Shown: in pieces, positions 45,993 to 58,756 of the stretch
Layout of the letters: each line of letters opens with the position of its first letter
Position numbering within the stretch: position 1 is the first letter of the stretch
Origin: Citrus sinensis
Taxonomy: Eukaryota > Streptophyta > Magnoliopsida > Sapindales > Rutaceae
Assembly: GCF_022201045.2 (NCBI RefSeq)
Contig: NC_068556.1
Location: 18,333,501 to 18,397,500, forward strand
Length of the DNA stretch: 64,000 nucleotides
Direction of reading: 5' to 3'
Translations under genes and position numbers: made by a program
Notes under the pieces: generated by a model
Told to the model about the DNA's origin: nothing
Databases searched by the model: none
The model's input: the letters and a program-made list of their open reading frames with translations, nothing else

Positions 45993-47379
45993 GGAGCAGT
46001 TTGATAATGCTGTAGGTGTTAAAATAATTAGTAAAAATTGTATTGTAGAAACAGTCAGTTATAAAGAGAATTAATTAGATATTTGGTCAAATTTATTTTT
46101 AAAAGTACTATAAATTTTAAAAGTAGTCGTATGTATTTATAAACATGTTAAGCTGTTACTAAATCTTATTGATAAGCTGTTGTAAGAACGTAAATGACCG
46201 AATTAGATATAACGTTAAATGAAATATATTTATACATTTATAAACATGTTTAAAAATATTTTTTTATTGTGTATTTATAATAATTGATAATTAAAATAAA
46301 CATTTAATTATTATTAATTTTATTTTTTATCTCAATATAATTGGTAATAATTATAAACTCTTTAAATTAATGATTTTATTTCCTAATTAAGAAGGATAAT
46401 TTTTGGATGGGAAAAGGACAAACACACCCCCAACGTTTAGGTAAAGGGACAAAAATCCTCCTAATGTTTTAAAAAAGACATTTACACCCTAATTTATTTT
46501 AATTTTACTATTATACCCTTCTAACATATAAAAAATTATTAGATTATCCAATTTGTCTATATATTGTTAATAAAATTATAAATAGACAAGTTGGATATTA
46601 TAAAAAAAAATTATAAATATACCCTCATTGCCCAATTCCTCTATTTAAATTTTTATCAATAACCAATTTTTTAAAAAAGACATCTATACACCTAAAAAAA
46701 TTGTAAATAAATTATAATTTTAAAAATAAAATTGGTTATCAATAACCAATTTTATTTAAACTTTAAACTTGTATATTTAACAGTTCTCAACATGTCAATC
46801 ATTTATACTTGTACATTTATAACCAATGTTGTATGTTATTTATTATGGTATTCATAACCAATTTTTTTAAAATTATAATTTATTTACAATTTTTTTTAAG
46901 TGTGTAGATGTCTTTTTTGAAAATTGGTTATTGATAAAGATTTAAATAGAGGAATGAGGCAATAAGGGTATATTTATAATTTTATTAACAATATATAGAC
47001 AAATTGGATAATCTAATTTTTTTTATATGCTAGAAGGGTATAATGGTAAAATTATAATAAATTGGGGTGTAAATGTCTTTTTTAAAACATTAAGGAGATT
47101 TTTGTCCATTTAGCTAAACGTTGGAGGTGTGTTTGTCCTTTTCTCTTTTTGGATATCTATAATGTATATGAAAATATGTATGAAATTATATTAAGTATAA
47201 AACTGATTCTCAAAATCATATTTTGAAAAACTACTCTTTCTCTACCTTTCAAAATCTATTTTAAGATTAAGTGATTTTGTCAAAAAGTAATTTCTAAAAA
47301 AAATTTATTAAATACTAAAATTAATTTTTAATCTTTTAAAATCAAACTTGAGCCTCCAAAAACAATTCCAAGCAGATCC
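45993..47379. mobile_element. Tourist/PIF-like element split by a nested fold-back MITE
   Basis: The left end GGAGCAGTTTGATAATG after TTA (45990-45992) and the right end CAATTCCAAGCAGATCC before TTA (47380-47382) form imperfect inverted repeats with a TTA duplication. Without the nested element at 46409-47145 and its 9-bp duplication, the host element would be about 641 bp, similar to the other Tourist-like elements here. The terminal similarity is moderate, so the call is tentative. Confidence 0.5.
46409..47145. mobile_element. 737-bp fold-back MITE (Mutator-type) with 9-bp target duplication
   Basis: Ends GGGAAAAGGACAAACACACC and GGTGTGTTTGTCCTTTTCTC are near-perfect inverted repeats. The arms extend about 290 bp, including CTTCTAACATATAAAAAATT matched by ATTTTTTTTATATGCTAGAAG, and AATTCCTCTATTTAAAT matched by ATTTAAATAGAGGAATG. 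Flanks are a perfect 9-bp TTTTTGGAT (46400-46408, 47146-47154). No ORF. The arms form one of the longest hairpins in the window. Confidence 0.88.
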
Positions 47380-47382
47380 TTA

Positions 47383-48639
47383 AACGTAAAATTACTATCA
47401 GTAAACATTTTTTTTTTCCTCACATTTTTTTTTTCCTCCTTTGGGACAGTTGATGAAGGTGGAAATGCTGGATGATTTGTTTCAAATTCAATGTTAATAA
47501 TTACCTCGCAATGAAATTTGTTACACGGCATTAGCTTGATTTTCCCGCAAAGAGAGGATAAAATGTTATCAATTTAGTGTTGCGTGACTGGTTTGTTCTT
47601 AATTAATCATGGCAGATTTATAGGCGTGAGATATCGACGTTTGATTACGACTTTTACCAGTTCATCATGTTTTGGGGAGGTAAACTAATGGAGGACAAGA
47701 TGATAATTATTATACAAAATAAAAAATTAGGTTTAATGTACTAGAAAAAGAAAAATATTCATGAACGGACGGTTGAGATAGATTATTAAGTCACATCACT
47801 TGATCTTTTTCATGGTTTATTTTTCCCTTTTCATTACCATGATTGATCAATCTGAAACTAAGATATTATCAAACGGTCAATTGTCATGGATTTTAAAAAA
47901 TGGCTTATAATTAAAAATTTACCTGTTAAATAAAATATCATTGTAGCTTGAAATAAAATAAAAGATATTTTAATTCTTTCATGTTTTTTCTCAAAATTTT
48001 ATAACACTTTTGTCAAATTCATTTTCTGTCTCTTCTGAGAAAAAAAATGTCTTCCATTAAAGGACTAATGCATCACCTCACAAGAGTACAAATACAAGGT
48101 CACATCAGGCTAAGTATGATACAAGAGGACCACATCTAATAACAAGACACAATTTATACAACTACAAGTATGACAAATTTCTAATAGGAGAATGAAGGAT
48201 TTAACACATTAATACAAATAAAACCCCTCTCTAATCGGAGAAAGAAAAATCCTAGTGTATACAATGCACCACAACACAATACGAACAACAAAATTAAATA
48301 AATAAATAAATAAATAAGAAAAAAAACATAAGAGCTCAACAACAAAAGAAAGATTATAAAGGGAGATTCACAGCACACTTCCTTTTTGCTTTGCAAAATT
48401 TTTGCAGGATGCCTGTTCTTTACTTTTGCCAAGAATATTATTACGCTTCCATCACATTGCTTTAGCAGTTGGCATGTTAATATCAAGGCAAATTATGAAA
48501 TTTTATTATAATGCCAAATAATAGAGCAAAGCCAATTATACAATGCGAGGATAATTTTAAACAGGGTTTTTCACTTATAAAAGTCTTACATAAAAATCTA
48601 AGAAATTAAATTGGACAGATATTAAAAAGGTTCCTACGT
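47383..48639. other. Intergenic / 3' flank of PMP22 copy A
   Basis: No gene is recognised. The sequence is AT-rich, with a (AAAT)n run at about 48295-48316. A minus-strand frame at 48181-48486 is hydrophobic (Phe/Leu/Ile-rich) and reads like AT-rich non-coding DNA or an old LINE tail. Bases just below 48640 are the PMP22 3' UTR. Confidence 0.35.
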
Positions 48640-51600
48640 CTAGTCCTTCTTGATTGCAACGGATCTTGCTTTCAAATTGAGGAAGATAGCCCTGAGATTA
48701 ACGCACACGCATAAATGCATTAGAACCAAAGAATTCATGCATTCTCTATATCACACTTTCAGCTGCCAGCACAAAATTTTGAGAAAATAGATTCTCTACT
48801 TTTGCAAAGCATATTAAAAGTATCAAATAACTTTAAGATGTAATTTATCTAGAAAAAAATCTTCTGTATATGTATCCAGCTACACAGACACTCCAGATTC
48901 ATGATGCTAAGATTTCAATTAATATATGATGATATGTCAGTGTCATTCAGGTAACCGTATAATTTTTATACTCTGAAAGAATATGCTAAAGCAGAGTTGT
49001 AGAGATAAATTCTTTAACAAAAAAGGACACGGGGCAATTTGGTAGTTACATAAAAATTCAAACTTTCAAATTGTGTACATTGGTAAGTAGGCTGCTTCAT
49101 CAGTAATTATGGTTCATTATTAATGTGATCTAGAATATGATTTATAGATTCCAGTGTATCAATATGCGCATGCAAGCAAGATAAATTAGCACGGATTGAT
49201 GGGGGAGGAGAATTTATTAGGTGAAGCAAGAATGCTAAGCTGAAGAATGTATGAACACACCAGCATGAGGCAACAAAGCTATGAAACACAACGCGAAATT
49301 GCAGAGGGATGTACTGGTAGTTCACCCAGCCAACTATAGGCCAAAACTGCAAGTCAAAAGCATAATAACTTAATGTTAGTACATTTGCATACCAGTTGGA
49401 CTTGCTTTGAGAGTGATAATACAAAAGAAAGATGGTTTGTTATTTCATACCCTCCATGCAGTCAACTGAACAGAAGGATAGTCCTTCCGAACTTTATTCT
49501 TGACTAAACTCCATGATCTTCCTGCAATATCCAAAAATAATATTTAAAACCAAATTGTTGATCGTAAAAACAAGGTGCTCTTTGAAAGGACTAAGTCGTG
49601 TGCATTCAACATTGCATAGATATTTTTCTAAGATAATGTAATTAGCAATGCTTCTATTAATGGGTGCAAACATTTGTGTGAAGGCGAAAAGAGAAATTTT
49701 TGAGCCCAAATGTTTGCAGGATAACAGAATCTAACATTGCAAACTAACAGTGATATATTTACTTCATACACCAACAACTAAGAATAGAACATGAGCATAT
49801 CAAAGTTTCAATAAACTTTTGAGATGATTTAAAAATTTCACTTTATTTAGCTACGGAAAATATATCCAGTAATCATTTGGACTAGTCAGAGTTCGAGAAC
49901 ATTATCTGATTCTCTATCATAGAATAATACACTGCACTAGGAAAAGCAAGTACAATAGAAATGTTTTACAAGCTTTTCACCACAACTTAGTAACAGTTTC
50001 TCCAACAACAACTAGATCTAATCTTGAACACATAGCTTATAGCAAATAAAGCAGCAATATGTTTTGGACCTTAGCTATTAGTCAGGGTTCGGAAAGCTGA
50101 AAAGATTATGGTTTTTGGAACTTAAACCTATTCGGAAAGCTGAAAGGATTATGGTTTTTGGAACTTGAAACTATATCATCCCTACACCGTTAGGTTATTT
50201 TTGTTCAAAACATTCTTGGTAACACCTTCTTTTTCTTCCAAAATATGGTAAGGTTTCTAGCTGTTTCCATTATTTGAAGGGATTTGAACCAACAAGACCT
50301 ATTTAAAAACTGGGCCACATTCCTGTTCCTATCTCCAGCTTTCCAAGAAAACCGGAAACTTCTGTCTGAACAAAGGCTTATCCAGCAACTCATTACCTTC
50401 TTATCTTTCAATAGCAAAACAAAACCACCTCAGAATATCTGCTTAATTGTTATAGCTTGCTTTTAAACTCTGCAATTCTTTTCTTGATTTTACTTACAGG
50501 AATACCACTAATACGCACTTTTTCTTGTTCCTAATTAGTAACAGCTAGAATTTCAGGTTTGATGTTAACCAAAAAAATGACTGCTATTTTGATTAACCAA
50601 AAATGAGGTGAAAATACCAACCATGGATAGTCAGCAATCTTATGATTACCATCAGTTCCCTAAATTGAACTACAACTAAGGCTGGCCAATAAATAACTAG
50701 GAAAATTTTTCCATTCACAGGGAAGAGGCAGAACCAGAAGCCTTGTTGAAGGGTTATTTTAACTTTTGTGAATGATTTGTAAATATGGGAGCACTCAATC
50801 CACAACCAGGAAGAAGTCAAATAGCTGCCCACATATTTGTCGTGTTTACCTATATTGAACATGCTAAAAAAAGCCGGTTTTCACTTAACTCCTTTTAGAT
50901 GGCTGAGCTCAGATTTAGAAACAATAGATGCATGGAGCTATTTAAAACTTGAAATTAAGTTAAAAAGGTTGCACTTAGTGCCAATCTGAAATTGTGACAA
51001 ATTACTTTGAAAGATGGGTAAGTAGAATTGAAAAAGTCAGGTGCTTTCAGATATTGGAATTCTCCAGAACTGACCCTGTTCATTTGATCACAGACCATGC
51101 TCTGGAAATCAAACGCCATAATTTATTTTGAAAAACCGATGAATGCCAAGACAAGAATGACAAAGATACTACAATTTGAATTGCTGACATGTGACGAAAT
51201 AAGAAGGGCCACCCCCTACATTCCTACTGAAAGCAAAGCTAATTCAGTTAAGAGATGGAAAAACTGAAATGATAGCATAAATGTACATAAAGATGAGGCG
51301 AATAACCCAACGAAATTAAATCTAACGGCCACACCTTCAACCACCAAGCCATAGTACATCATGAAAAGGAAATTGTTCCAAGGTGAAGAAGTTAGTTGCT
51401 CCAACAACACCTAATTAATCAAAATCACAATTTTCAATCATTGACCAAAAGTATTGCAGAGAGGTAAACAACAGAGGGTTGCAAGTTAAGCCAATGGGGT
51501 ACCTTCTTCGCAACAGTTTTCTTGTCCTTCTTTCCCTTGAAAATAATATCCATCAATTTGTGAAGAAAATGCCCAAATGGTCCTCCATATGCAAAACCAT

Positions 51601-52079
51601 AAAACTGCAAAACACAATTTCTATATTCAACATTTAATAAGAAAACATCAAACTCTCAAAACTGCAACAACTTAGACGTATCACTTATCTTTATGTCAGA
51701 TACTATTACATGATCATTCAATTAACTGAGCTAGTTAGTTTAACAACTTGATCAATCAAATGAATTTATCAAATCAAAACCCTTTTCTCCGACTTCCTTG
51801 ACAACCAAATAACGGAGAGCAATGAAAAGTCAACGTACCATAAGAAGCAACAATCTTTTAAGTTGAAGCTTTTTGACCCCAGAAATCTTCTGGGCAATGG
51901 CATCACTACACCCAGCTAATATACCAGCGGTGATTGCCTATAATCAAAACAAAACAAATTTAAAGAAAAAAAAATGGATAATGAAGAAGAAAGAGAAAAG
52001 AACAAACCTTGGTTCTCAAAGGGTGAACTTGGAGTTGTATGAGATATTTTCTCCAAGCTTCTTTGGCTACATCAGACAT
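48640..52079 (-). CDS. PMP22: Peroxisomal membrane protein PMP22 (Mpv17/PMP22 family), tandem copy A
   Basis: Seven exons on the minus strand: 52008-52079, 51839-51937, 51503-51604, 51335-51410, 49451-49521, 49261-49346 and 48640-48691 (558 nt, 185 aa). PMP22 is a multi-pass protein of the peroxisomal membrane in the Mpv17 family; its channel role is inferred from relatives. Landmarks: MSDVAKEAWRKYLIQLQVHP LRTK, then AITAGILAGCSDAIAQKISG, YGFAYGGPFGHFLHKLMD, EQLTSSPWNNFLFMMYYGLV, and the family signature FWPIVGWVNYQYIPLQFRVV (W-P-x-x-x-x-x-N-[FY]-x-x-[IV]-P-x-x-x-R). The C-terminus is LNLKARSVAIKKD, basic as in membrane-targeting tails. Intron 4 is 1.8 kb, much longer than in copy B. The start is the first Met with strong family match. 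Confidence 0.93.
50088..50173. repeat. 43-bp tandem duplication in PMP22 copy A intron 4
   Basis: Two head-to-tail 43-bp units, 50088-50130 and 50131-50173, both starting TTCGGAAAGCTGAAA and containing GATTATGGTTTTTGGAACTT. They differ at about two to three positions, so this is a recent local duplication. It lies in the enlarged intron 4 of PMP22 copy A. Confidence 0.9.
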
Positions 52080-52949
52080 GGCTGGCTGGCGACCGTAAGC
52101 CTGTGAAGAGCCTGGTGATGAGCGAATGACGATTCAACAACTGCTCTTCAAAAACTCACTCTCAATTCTTACGCAGACAAATAAACAAGTAAATAACAAC
52201 GCAATGATACATGAAATGACGAGTTGGTACTGGTAGGTGGAGATCGGGGTCGGTGTTCTGATATTTATTTGTTGCTGTGATGAATCTGAAATGTCCATTT
52301 TTTGGTCAAACACTTTAAAAGTCTTTGTATGAACAGCGCCACCCTTGTTTCACGTGTAGATTTGTTTAATCTCACCTGTCACTTCCATTTCATAATAACG
52401 AAAAGGCTGGGAAATTAGGAATGCTTTACGTGCGCCACGTGTATGAAGAAATGGTAGGTCAATTTAACCCGGTTTGACCCGCATTGATCCATTAATTGGT
52501 TGTTCTGCAAATTATTCATTTATCAACAATCCAGTTTTTGGAATGTGTCATATAATCTCTGTTTTTTTTTTTTTCAATTAATAAAAACAAGTTTCTTTTT
52601 GCAGCTTAATCCTGTTGTTCTGGAAAAACATCTCAGAAGTAGATTTATCAGTACTCCGATCCTAATGAAATTCGGATCAATAACTCTAAACCGAGAGTTG
52701 AATGTAATAACACTTTTGTACAAATAATTGTCGAATAAAATGCAGACATCCAATCATTGAATAGTAGTCCCAAAGACAAATTTAAAAAACAATTCCTCCA
52801 TCTAGTCCTACTTGTTATATTTAGCTAATTTTAAAAAGGCAAAAGGTTGGCCAAAACTGAAACCAATTTTTTAAATCCCTCCTTTCCTCAGGATTTAGAC
52901 TCGGCTACTTGAAAATCACTCGACCGGTTAGACCCCTTGGAGCCTCCAT
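52080..52949. other. Promoter of PMP22 copy A and 3' flank of copy B
   Basis: No separate gene. Bases 52080-52300 are the likely leader and promoter of copy A. Bases about 52860-52945, read on the minus strand, resemble part of the SINE family (TCGAGTGATTTTCAAG, then a box-B-like GAGTCTAAATCCTGAGGAAAGG), with a deletion in the middle. They would lie in the 3' UTR of copy B in sense orientation. This SINE match is weak. Confidence 0.35.
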
Positions 52950-54360
52950 CTAGTCCTTCTTGATTGCAGCGGATTCAGCTTTCAAATTGATGAAGATAGC
53001 CCTGAGAGATTAATTTGCAGGGGAAAAAAAAACTCTTAGAATTTACCAAAAGAATTCATGCGTAATTACTTGAATCTGCATCATACTAAAAAAATTTATG
53101 CAGATACGTTGTTGAGGGAAGCAAGAAAGGTTAAGAGGAGCACACCAGCAGGAGGCAACCAAGCTGAAAAAGAGTTCTCGGAATTGCTGAGGGGCGTACT
53201 GGAAATTCACCCAAGTAACAGTTGGCCAAACCTGGAAGCAAATTACGCATCATGAGTGCTTAAAATGTTGCTGATAATTCCGCATCCTTCTCATGAATTT
53301 TGCTGTGTGCAGAAAAGATGTTCTGTTATTTCATACCTTCCATGAAGTAAACTGAACAGCAGGATAGTCCTTTCGAACTTTCTTCATGACTGAACCCCAT
53401 GGTTTTCCTACGATACCAGAATAATTTAATCAACTAGATATACAGCAACAGAAAGATTACAGCTTGAAATGCTGTAAGATCACAAATTAAGATTACATCC
53501 ATGATCAATATTTCGAAAACAGAGAAGCTTGATGACAATATATCAAAGCTCGGGACATATAAAATTGAATAAACTTTCTTAGGTAGGAACGTCCGCATTT
53601 TATAAAATATGAATTTCAACTAATAAATCAAGAACTTGAGTTGTACAATATGCAGATGTTTGTAGCTGAGAAAGACTCTGATGTTATAAATCAAAAGAAA
53701 TTAATAATTCAAACGCTTATGCACCTTCAACCACCAAGCCAAAGTAAGTCATGAACAGAAAGTTGATCCAAGGGGAAAATATTAGTTGCTCCAATAATAC
53801 CTGGTTCATCAATCAAAATTATAAACTTTCAATTCTCAATCAAAATATCTGAATTCTGAGAGCTTCATGAACTAGGCATGAGAAGAAATTTGATTTGAAT
53901 GTAATAAGCAGAGAGGGTACCTTCTTTGCAACAGATTTGTTGTCCCTTCCCTTGAAAATGGCATCCAAGAACTTGTTAAGAAAATGCCCAAATGGTACTC
54001 CATATCCGAAGTCAAAAAGCTGCAAAATAGAAATTTCTATACTCAAAACATAATCACTACAAGAACACCATCAAAACATTACATCATTCAGTGAAATTCA
54101 AGGTACCATAAGAAGCAGCAATCTTTTCAGTTGAAGCTTTTTGACCCCAGAAATCTTCTGGGCAATTGCATCACTACACCCAGCTAGTACCCCAGCTGTG
54201 ATTGCCTATAATCAAAACAAAATTTAATAAACAAAATTATGTTAAAATAAAAACATGGGTATTGAAGATGAAGAAGAACAGAACAGACCTTGGTTCTCAA
54301 AGGGTGAACTTGGAGTTGTATAAGATATTTTCTCCAAGCTTCTTTGACTATATTAGACAT
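52950..54360 (-). CDS. PMP22: PMP22-like peroxisomal membrane protein, tandem copy B
   Basis: Seven exons on the minus strand with the same structure as copy A: 54289-54360, 54107-54205, 53921-54019, 53725-53800, 53337-53407, 53146-53231 and 52950-53001 (555 nt, 184 aa). The first two exons are almost identical to copy A (MSNIVKEAWRKYLIQLQVHP; AITAGVLAGCSDAIAQKISG). Later exons diverge more: FDFGYGVPFGHFLNKFLD, FKGRDNKSVAKK (one residue shorter), EQLIFSPWINFLFMTYFGLV, VWPTVTWVNFQYAPQQFREL and LKAESAAIKKD. The family signature W-P..N-F..P..R is kept and no stop or frameshift is seen, so the gene could be functional. Introns are compact (intron 4 about 0.3 kb). Head-to-tail placement and shared exon borders show a local duplication. 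Confidence 0.9.
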
Positions 54361-56307
54361 GGCTGGCGGTTGTGAAGCCTGTGATGATCAACAATAACTT
54401 CTCTCCAAAAGCTCAATGTCAAGAGAGGAGTCACCACAATGCGATGATAAAGAAATTTAGTTAAGGAAATGACAAGCTGGTTTCACTTGGTTTGATCTGC
54501 AACTGCAAAGACAGAGATCCGAATTTCTTAGTTTATTATTATTAGTCATGGCTGCTTCTATGAAACTTCTTGGCTATTTGTTTGGTCAAGCTGTAGTCCG
54601 CTTTGTAGCACCGATGGAGGAGGAATGTCTTTCACTTGCCTATTTGTTTAGTCTTTCATGGTTTAAAAATGATAAATAGCCGTAACAGCGACACAACGAT
54701 TAATAAAAATAATTATAAAATTGTGGGAATTATATTATTCTTTAATAAAAATGTTAATTTTTTATTTAGTACTATTACCTAATATAATTTTACAATTGTT
54801 TTGTCCCCATTGTGTTAAATTCTTCAATATAAATATAAATACTCCTTATAATTTGATATTTTTACTATAAATTTACCATTTTCATTTTATCCTATGTTTT
54901 CACATTACTATGATGTTCTGTTCTGAATAGACTCCACAGCTAAATCTTTTCAAATCATTTCAAGTCTATTTGTTTGAAGTTTGAACTGCATTTATTTGTT
55001 TATTTATTTAACACACTCTAGTTTATTTATTTATTTGTTATTTAACACACCAGTGTTAAAATTCCATTACTTACTTGAATTTCAGGGGGGGAGAAAAAAG
55101 GCACACCAGTATTGAAATGCTTGAAAATGAGCTTATGTGATATAAGGTACCTGTCTAAGCGGATTTATTAGGACGGCGTGACCAATTACTATTTTTTTTT
55201 TCTTTTGAATGTGACTTGACCAATTATTGATTGTTAGTTTAATTATTGAATAAAAAAGCTTTTATAATTGTAATATTGTCAAAATATTTAACGTTAACTT
55301 TAAGTTTTTAGTTTGAAAGGGATAAACACTACACCATGGGGCCAGGCGGGCGGCGATCTTATTTGACTCGGCCATGAGTGCTGCAGCTTTGACTACACAA
55401 CACAACAACTCTTCTAGTCATACAAGGGTGAAAAATGCGTTGTAATTACGCATATAATACTCGTGGCTTGGACGCCATTGTATGGAAATTCGATCGGATG
55501 CATGCACATGCCTATCTTGTTGTGCGTGACTACGCACATGATGAGTTTTCATTAATGGGATTCCGTTGCGAAATCCATAGATCTATCAATAAAATAAGAG
55601 TGATGATATAGCCACAAACTGTTAGTACAAACTTATCTTCTATAAATTGATGTGTTATTAATTAATTGGTTGAATAAAAATATAAAATAATATAAATAAA
55701 TCATGTGGGTCAAGAGATATTTAATTCAACCAATTTTATCATGTCACATCAATTTGTACAAAAATTTGTGACTATATCATTACTCATAGAATAATGTGCG
55801 ACTATACGCACTAAATCAAATCTCTAATCAAATAATTATATTTTATTGATTTCTGTTTGATTTTTTAGAACTCAAATTAAACACGAGCCGGTCAGACCTT
55901 GCATATGGAATTTTTTTTTTTTAACATACACCTCCCCTCTTCAATGAAATGCGATTAGGCTTGAGATCATTAAAGCAAGGGCCAAAATCCTCTCCCTTAC
56001 TGTTATCTCCCTTCTATATAATGTCACTGACTTTGAAACCGGATGGCTGATTAAAAGAAAAAAATGAAAAAAATTTGGAAAGTCTCGTGTACTTTGATTG
56101 GTATCGAGATTCCACTTCGACCATTTGACTATGTGAGTATTAGTCGATAAATTCTATAATATATCAGATGTAATAGAATTAATTGATGCATGTATAACAT
56201 ATATAGTTGAATTTAATATAATCACTACTTACATAATAATCTTTCATAATAAATGCACATATGTCATAATATTATTTATTTATTATATGAAGGATATGGT
56301 GCATTTA
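54361..56307. other. PMP22 copy B promoter and AT-rich spacer
   Basis: Bases 54361 to about 54650 are probable leader and promoter of copy B. The rest is AT-rich, with a repeated TTATTTATTTGTT word at 54990-55040. No gene is seen. Confidence 0.35.
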
Positions 56308-56862
56308 GGGCTCGTTTGGTATGACGGATTGGATTTGATTGGATTGGATCGAATTGGATAAAATATGATTGGATTAGATAATACTGGATTATATATAATA
56401 TTATGTTGTGTTTGGTGCAATATTGGATTGGACTATAAATAATCATGTCTTGTGTGGTATGCCATGAGATTAGCTAGTAACTAATAATATGTCTTATATA
56501 TATTAATTTATCAAAATCATCTTAGATTTAATTTAAAATGACATGTAATATAATCTAACTTAAATCAATAATTATTGGCAAATTTATTAAAAAAATGTAA
56601 AATCTTCCCTTAATTTATTTTTTATATTGAACATGTTATAGTTTTTAAACGCATGAATGATTGAGGACAAAGTTTTAGTTTAGAAAATGTAATCCCAAGG
56701 GTCCCCTTGGGATGGAATTTTTCCACTGTTGGGGATTAAGTGACGGGCTCATTATTGTTATCCTACCTTTACTTTTTTTTTTTTACACCAAACACGATAT
56801 AAGTATTATTTTACACTAAAATTATCCGGTCCCATGATATATAAATAAAACCAAACGGGCCC
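56308..56862. mobile_element. 555-bp Tourist/PIF-type MITE with TTA target duplication
   Basis: Ends GGGCTCGTTTGGT and ACCAAACGGGCCC are inverted repeats with one mismatch, flanked by TTA on both sides (56305-56307 and 56863-56865). The GGGC..GTTTGGT terminus and TTA duplication are typical of the PIF/Harbinger-Tourist class. The left part carries repeated GGATTGGAT words. No ORF. Confidence 0.85.
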
Positions 56863-56865
56863 TTA

Positions 56866-57517
56866 ATGTATTATAGAATTTTTCCTATTGGTGATATAAT
56901 ATTCTTTTCCTATTTTGTCAAAGAGAGTTTAGGTTATTAATAAAAGACTTCTAACCATATTGAAATTAGGTATAAATTAAAAAATAAAAAAAGTATAAAT
57001 TTTAATACACCAAAAGATAAAATACACTAAATTAATATTTTTTTTAAATTTTTTAGTTTGTCCCTAACTGTAACATGGTCATAAATATCTAATTGAAATA
57101 TACATACACACATATTTATACTCCAATGGATTATGGGCTCATTTGGGTTTGATTTCTAATAAGGTGTTTTGTAAAACCCATTGGGTTGCGGCTCCACAGC
57201 CCAACGAGTAGTTTTTTATTTCATACTTTTTTCTAATAATTATTACATATAAAAGTTATGACAAAAGATATTTTTTAAAAAAAAATTATGGACTTTTCTT
57301 TAATAAATTTAAGTTTTATCCAATAATATATATAATTCAAAATCACAACATCTCACTACCAAACAAGTTCTATGCATTATGATCCCTAAATAAAAATAAC
57401 AAGATTTGGATAATTATATGATATCATGTTTGAAATGGCTTTAAATCGTTAACTCGGATAATCTAACAACTAAAAATGTTCAATACTTGTTAAAATAAAT
57501 TATTTGAAAATCTGATT

Positions 57518-57554
<37 letters not shown>

Positions 57555-58756
57555 TTGCTAAACATCCAATGCTATTAAAAATCATAATATCAGATATCTG
57601 ATATTATAATCTGCAATACCAATTTTCTCCTCATCTTAACAACATATTTCTAATATACACCATTCAACGAAACAATATAATTAATAAATTTTTGGAAATT
57701 TATTTATTAAAAAATAACTAAAATAGCGAAGCCATCACCGGTGTTGGCAATGTCTCTGGCGCCGTCGTCGGCGTCCGGTGTTGCATAATCGTCGGCAGAT
57801 GAGAAAAGATATACGGTGTCTCATGCGCTCCCCAAATAAATCGACTACCATAATGCCGTCGTCATACAGAAGATAAAGGAGTGTCACCGCCAATTTAGTT
57901 AGCTAAATCGGAAACAACAAACACATTTTTCAGGTTGTTTCAAATCGTGGATCATCATCGTTGAACAGTTGCATAAAAGTTCCTCGAAATATTGGGCGGC
58001 GCGCACTCTTCGATGAAATCTCTTATGCCGATGTAAGAATCACCATTGAGTAGATAAAAAAAAAAAAAAATTCGATCAGATGGTATTTACTCTGGGTGAT
58101 TGATGACTATCTAGTAAACAATGGGAAGGAACTGATACGATGCAATGCTAAAGAACTTACACTTGAAAGTGTGATGATTAATGCTAGTGATCATCAGAGT
58201 AAAGTTTATTTATTCAATTCTGATTTGATCAACTTAGCATGGCGTGGGGGTTAATTTCTTCACTAGTTAGCTTGTGTTGTGAATCGCATGCAGATTGTCT
58301 AACTGGTGAGAAGCTGCATGCCCAGTAGGATGACACAATGATTAGGTGCTCTGTTTCGTTGGTCGCATCATCATTCGATTTTCTGCCATGGTTGTGCTTT
58401 ATTTTAAAGATTTCGTAGTGTTTTAATTGGCCTGTCGCAATACAGTTCTTTCTTGCATTGTCCAACACATTGTTTTAAAACAGTAAAAAAATTACAGTTC
58501 ATTTGATGAGTGCTTAAAGTGCAAATTAGATATTTTTTGCAACATTGTAAAAGAATCTTTTAACATGATAAAAGTCTTTTACAATATTGTAAGACATCAA
58601 ATTCATATTTTAGAAAGTGCGTACACCACATACACGCGATAAGATCTTGCCCTTTCCTTTTATTACGTACACTCCCATATTTCTAATTCTTTCATTTCAT
58701 TTATTAAGCTCCCACAAAACGAAAGAAGATATTGAATCATCTACCCTAGGTAGACA
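56866..58756. other. Spacer with a possible gene relic at about 57720-58030
   Basis: Mostly AT-rich, with a (TA)n tract at about 57522-57548. Bases 57720-58030 are clearly GC-richer (GCGCCGTCGTCGGCGTCC). In one forward frame they give fragments such as SSADEKRYTVSHALPK and QKIKECHRQFS separated by stop codons, which looks like a decayed coding exon. I do not recognise the family. A hydrophilic minus-strand frame at 58229-58468 shows no similarity. Confidence 0.3.

Noticed and set aside
49107-49424. Minus-strand 105-codon frame covering PMP22 exon 6
   Set aside because: Only the part from 49261 to 49346 is exon; the rest is flanking intron sequence.
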